Source: Nitrospiraceae bacterium
Lineage (GTDB): Bacteria > Nitrospirota > Nitrospiria > Nitrospirales > Nitrospiraceae
Assembly (NCBI GenBank): GCA_919902665.1
Contig: CAKKRK010000038.1
Span: 45,812-109,811, forward strand
DNA length: 64,000 nt
Reading direction: 5' to 3'
The notes below the pieces were generated by a model, which was not told where the DNA came from, made no database searches, and worked only from the letters and a program-made list of their open reading frames with translations. This document shows, piece after piece, positions 61,129 through 64,000 of this stretch (within the stretch, counting starts at the first letter, position 1; each line of letters starts with the position of its first letter). Made by a program: the position numbers and the translations under genes.

Positions 61129-61917
61129 GTGACCTACCGAACGGGGTGGCCAACGCTCTTTCTGTTGACGATCATCGGCCTCTGCTATGGCTGCAGCCTC
61201 GATGCCGGTTCGCGGGGTCCGTTTGGTCCCGAGGATCCCGAGACCCTCGTGCAGAAGAGCAAGTTGCCCGAAAAGCCTCCTTCTCCTCACGTGCTCCAAT
61301 TTACTGGTGACGACACTGCCGGGCACCACAAGCCCAAAATGGTCGGGGCTGTTTCAGAGACTGCCGTGAAACGGTCCACAAATGCCTTAGCTGTGTTGAC
61401 CGCGAATGAGGTGGCAGCTTTACGAAAAGCAGCAGAAAGTGATCGCCGAGTGGTGCCACTCTTGGGAAGTCGCTGGGCCTTTATCGATGCGGATCGTTTG
61501 CCATCAGACGGCAAAGTCAGTTTCGGATGCTGTCGACTGACCACAAACCTCGCCCGACTTGTCTATTACAATTACAGTCAAAATGTTGCCGTAGAAGTCC
61601 GCATGAAAGAGACGGGCGTGCTCAGCGTCGCTCACCTGAAGGGGTATCAGCCACCAGAAGGTCAACCGGATATTCAACGAGGCATTGAACTGGCCAAAGC
61701 CGATCCACGCCTGGCTGGCAAGGTCGAGCAACTCCAAGGTCACGGGCTCCTCATGCAACCCGATCGCGGGTTCTTCAGAAACGATCCAGGGTACGCACAT
61801 CGGACCATCTGGATTACCTTTTCAAATGGGCAGGACGGAGATCCAAAATATTGGGCAGTGGTTGATCTGACAGAGGATAAGGTTCTTGAGGCCGGTGAGG
61901 AGCCGCCTCGCTCGTGA
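61129..61917 (+). CDS. Lipoprotein 3 of the envelope cassette
   Basis: 262 residues from GTG 61129, 4 bases after the coiled-coil stop. Hydrophobic signal and lipobox LCYGC (Cys22), Ser next. After a Pro-rich linker a globular region contains 'VVPLLGSRWAFIDADRLPSDGKVSFGCCRLTTNLARLVYYNYSQNVAVEVRM' and ends 'PKYWAVVDLTEDKVLEAGE'. No family was recognised. Confidence 0.7.
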   Translation: MTYRTGWPTLFLLTIIGLCYGCSLDAGSRGPFGPEDPETLVQKSKLPEKPPSPHVLQFTGDDTAGHHKPKMVGAVSETAVKRSTNALAVLTANEVAALRKAAESDRRVVPLLGSRWAFIDADRLPSDGKVSFGCCRLTTNLARLVYYNYSQNVAVEVRMKETGVLSVAHLKGYQPPEGQPDIQRGIELAKADPRLAGKVEQLQGHGLLMQPDRGFFRNDPGYAHRTIWITFSNGQDGDPKYWAVVDLTEDKVLEAGEEPPRS

Positions 61918-61927
61918 GAGGAATGGG

Positions 61928-62908
61928 ATGACCCGTATCTGGTACACCGGCTTGTTGATGTGCTGCGTCCTTGTCTGGTCCAGATCTGCCATGGCCGAGA
62001 CGCAGTCCGAACATGTGGATTGGGGGCGGTGGAGTTTCGACTGGGAAGTTCGGGACAACCAGGGCTTGGCGTTGCGAAACGTGAAGTATGCCGATGAGCT
62101 GATTCTCACCAAGGCCAGCATGCCCGTCGTGCGCGTCAAGTACGTCAAAGAGATGGTCTGGTGGAATCCCTTCACCTGGTTCGGGTCACGTGCCGAGAGT
62201 GGGCGCTGTGGCCCATTCCAAGATCGGCTGCGGTGGCAGGATTTGGTGCCGATCGTCAACTGTGGCGACCAGAAAGTCTGCATGGAACGCTCAACTCAGA
62301 ATAATGTGAAGTGGCTTGAGTTGGGGGTCTATGCCCGGATCGGGGAATATCACCTCTACCAAGCATGGCACCTATCGGACGACGGCGAGCTCCGTCCCGT
62401 TCTGCATAGCCGGGGCTTGTCGTGCAACACCAACCATGATCATCATCCCTATTGGCGGTTTGATTTTGATATCAACGGGAACGGCATGGATCAGGTCTTT
62501 GTTCATGAGGAGGGGGGATCGGATCGTGGGTGGGGGCTAGGCTGGCGGAAGTATGCGAATGAGCGAAACGACGTCAAGATTCCCGCACTCAAGAAGACGT
62601 GGTTGGTACGCGATCAACTGAATGGCCACGGAGTCTGGATCCTGCCTGGTGCCGGGTATGTTCCGCTGAAGGATGATGGCGAACGAGACAGGTTTGCCGA
62701 CCTTGATGTGGCGATTCGTCGAGCCAACGCCAGCGAAGACGTACCTTGGAGTTTCGGAGCGCGAGGTCAGCTGGGATACGACCAAGATAATCAGGGAGTG
62801 CAGGAGCAAGACGTCGTGTTCTGGTACGTCGCCCATTTACCTCATATGGCGGCGTTGGGTCCGTCCAAATGGCTGACCCTTGGCCCCATCTTACGTGTAC
62901 AGCGGTAG
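61928..62908 (+). CDS. Secreted copper-amine-oxidase-like protein
   Basis: 326 residues from ATG 61928 with AGGA upstream. Signal peptide (ends SAMAE). The C-terminal half resembles the copper amine oxidase catalytic domain: 'GLSCNTNHDHHPYWRFDFDINGNGMDQVFVHEEGG' parallels the HxH region (here His170/172/173), and 'EQDVVFWYVAHLPHM' parallels the 'D-x-V-V-W-Y-x-x-x-x-x-H-V/M-P' block with the third His (303 or 306). A Tyr141 in 'RIGEYHLYQAWHLSDDGEL' sits where the quinone-forming Tyr lies, but the N-Y-D/E signature is not exact and spacings are shorter. It may be a degenerate or smaller relative. If active it would oxidise a primary amine in the periplasm. Confidence 0.6.
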   Translation: MTRIWYTGLLMCCVLVWSRSAMAETQSEHVDWGRWSFDWEVRDNQGLALRNVKYADELILTKASMPVVRVKYVKEMVWWNPFTWFGSRAESGRCGPFQDRLRWQDLVPIVNCGDQKVCMERSTQNNVKWLELGVYARIGEYHLYQAWHLSDDGELRPVLHSRGLSCNTNHDHHPYWRFDFDINGNGMDQVFVHEEGGSDRGWGLGWRKYANERNDVKIPALKKTWLVRDQLNGHGVWILPGAGYVPLKDDGERDRFADLDVAIRRANASEDVPWSFGARGQLGYDQDNQGVQEQDVVFWYVAHLPHMAALGPSKWLTLGPILRVQR

Positions 62909-63138
62909 TATTCTGCTGGCCTATCAACTCATCGTGAAATAAGATAGATGACAGGCCTTATCTCCCGTTTCACTTCTTGTGTCCTCCGATGGAGGTGGCA
63001 TAGCTTATGCTTTTCTTAAATTCAGAAGAAATTTGAATTACCCCAGTTGACAGTTAGGCTGGAAGAGGTATACAGAGAAAGTACAGCTCGATATCTACAC
63101 AATTCTCCGCGTGATTCCGAATCAAGGAGGAGGTGAAG

Positions 63139-63210
63139 ATGGAAGACCTTAGTCCACCGGATTACAATGGCCCGCCGAGTTATGGGCGGGCGTCTCCCCA
63201 GTCACGTTAG
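63139..63210 (+). CDS. 23-residue micro-ORF with very strong ribosome site
   Basis: ATG preceded by AAGGAGGAGGTG, reading MEDLSPPDYNGPPSYGRASPQSR. Pro/Ser/Tyr-rich, no TM. The ribosome site is stronger than that of most genes here, but the short length makes the call tentative. Confidence 0.3.
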   Translation: MEDLSPPDYNGPPSYGRASPQSR

Positions 63211-63264
63211 CCGGTTCTCTCTCGGCTGTCACATTCCCGTGTAGGGAATCCAGTATTAAATCTG

Positions 63265-63447
63265 ATGAGCCGTGTGGAAGTTATCGGCTGGCGTGAGTAC
63301 GTCATCGCTGGGGGGATCGCAGTGCTCTTGATGGATTGCCTCCAAGCCTGTTCCTCGTGCGGGTTTTATCACTACAGACAAAATGTTCCAGGCGTCCTAA
63401 GCGCCCGCTGCGGGCGGCCTTCCGGATTGGGAGGCTGCTCGCTGTGA
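63265..63447 (+). CDS. Possible small lipoprotein
   Basis: 60 residues with an N-terminal hydrophobic stretch 'YVIAGGIAVLLMDCLQACSSCG' and a possible lipobox LQAC (Cys29). The mature part is short, with 'GFYHYRQNVPGVLSARCGRPSGLGGCSL', Cys/Gly-rich. No clear ribosome site. Uncertain. Confidence 0.35.
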   Translation: MSRVEVIGWREYVIAGGIAVLLMDCLQACSSCGFYHYRQNVPGVLSARCGRPSGLGGCSL

Positions 63448-63534
63448 CTTCATCAGGTCTTCTATGGGGCGACGACACAATGTGATGGTAGGCGAAAATG
63501 TTCGGGGTCGTGGTTCTAAGGAAAGGAGCTATCC

Positions 63535-63615
63535 ATGGACACTCTCGTAATGTTTATGATCGTCATGGGCGTGATTTTTATCGGTGGCTTAGTGGTATAC
63601 AAGAAGAGCCAGTAA
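63535..63615 (+). CDS. 26-residue single-TM microprotein
   Basis: AAAGGAGC precedes the ATG. The product MDTLVMFMIVMGVIFIGGLV is one TM helix, ending VYKKSQ, a basic cytosolic tail. Such single-helix microproteins often regulate larger membrane complexes. Candidate partners here are unknown. Confidence 0.4.
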   Translation: MDTLVMFMIVMGVIFIGGLVVYKKSQ

Positions 63616-64000
63616 GTAGTCTGCTATAGGACACCGGGGAAAGGGTTTACGAGTTCACGTGTCCGTCCACACGGATGAGGGATAGGCGATGGTCTGCGAG
63701 CTATCGCCTGTTCTTTAATGCGTGGGTGTGTCCGTATCGTAGTGTTGTGGATGGTGATGTGTATCGCTTTCGTCCAGTGTACTTGCGGAGACTTCTCTTC
63801 AACCGATAAGCTATTTTCACCAGGTTGAGCCGCGAGCATTTTCTCTCTGCGAGGCGGTACGTTGTTGATCGACGTCCGTATCGGTAGCTCGCCATGCCCC
63901 CATCACTCATACTGACTTCCACGCTGGTCGGGTTTGTCTACTCACGTATCCTGCTCCCCTTGAAATTGAGACCACCTCTACGACATGGTCCTGAGTGGAC
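63616..64000. other. Right-edge region without a supported gene
   Basis: Only a weak hairpin was noticed: AGGCGAT (63684-63690) pairs with ATCGCCT (63703-63709), followed by GTTCTTT, which could terminate the microprotein transcript. Minus-strand frames at 63624-63839 and 63701-63922 have unlike composition and are not called. Confidence 0.4.

Noticed and set aside
1..64000. tRNA, rRNA or CRISPR features
   Set aside because: Intergenic stretches were read on both strands; none showed a cloverleaf with T-loop consensus, rRNA motifs or regularly spaced repeats. A tRNA scan would be decisive and could not be run.

Overview
The window looks like a chromosomal segment of a Nitrospira-like bacterium (phylum Nitrospirota). 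The basis is recalled gene content rather than a database match: hpnD/hpnE squalene-hopanoid genes, many lipoproteins and c-di-GMP/second-messenger proteins, an oxidative pentose-phosphate pair, a run of very small proteins with strong Shine-Dalgarno sites, and fairly GC-rich coding. No rRNA, tRNA or CRISPR array was seen. Genes are dense on both strands, and most long open frames in other phases are shadows.

Layout. 1-3.2 kb: the 3' end of a Crp/Fnr regulator, then small proteins (zinc-ribbon, DUF3309-like, a frameshifted membrane protein) and an MlaC-like lipid carrier. 3.3-12.1 kb: one giant cyclic beta-1,2-glucan synthase (2933 aa). 12.1-15.8 kb: a sparse region with an RRM RNA-binding protein, a DEAD-box helicase with a long 5' leader, and one or two PilZ proteins. 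15.8-25.7 kb (minus strand): an MltC-like transglycosylase, a GAF-MshEN-PilB-type ATPase, and the conserved block uppS-cdsA-dxr-rseP-proS for isoprenoid, phospholipid and envelope-stress functions. 25.9-30.7 kb: tldD-pmbA, a dienelactone hydrolase, a PEBP-family protein and a hypothetical. 30.8-31.9 kb: an IS30-family element, apparently intact, next to short gene remnants.

32-38.5 kb: type-4 uracil-DNA glycosylase, then a tightly coupled minus-strand operon (HAD phosphatase, BtuF-like protein, hpnD, hpnE, small lipoprotein) bounded by a perfect 18-bp hairpin. 39-48 kb: YjbQ, an unrecognised protein, a GLG1-type Cys-rich protein, a membrane Ser/Thr kinase, a PHP phosphoesterase, a FolB-methyltransferase fusion, and an HD-GYP/HEAT-repeat pair that seem to share a common N-terminal module. 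48-54 kb: SGNH hydrolase-thioredoxin, gnd-zwf, a nucleotidyltransferase and threonine aldolase. 54-59 kb: an ATP/ADP-translocase-like carrier, a lipoprotein, a ProA paralogue whose catalytic Cys is Ser, a 113-bp structured inverted repeat, and a methyltransferase.

59.2-62.9 kb holds the best candidate for an undescribed system: five tightly packed plus-strand genes encoding three lipoproteins, a coiled-coil protein and a secreted protein resembling the copper amine oxidase catalytic domain. Three micro-ORFs with one- or zero-TM products follow near the right edge.
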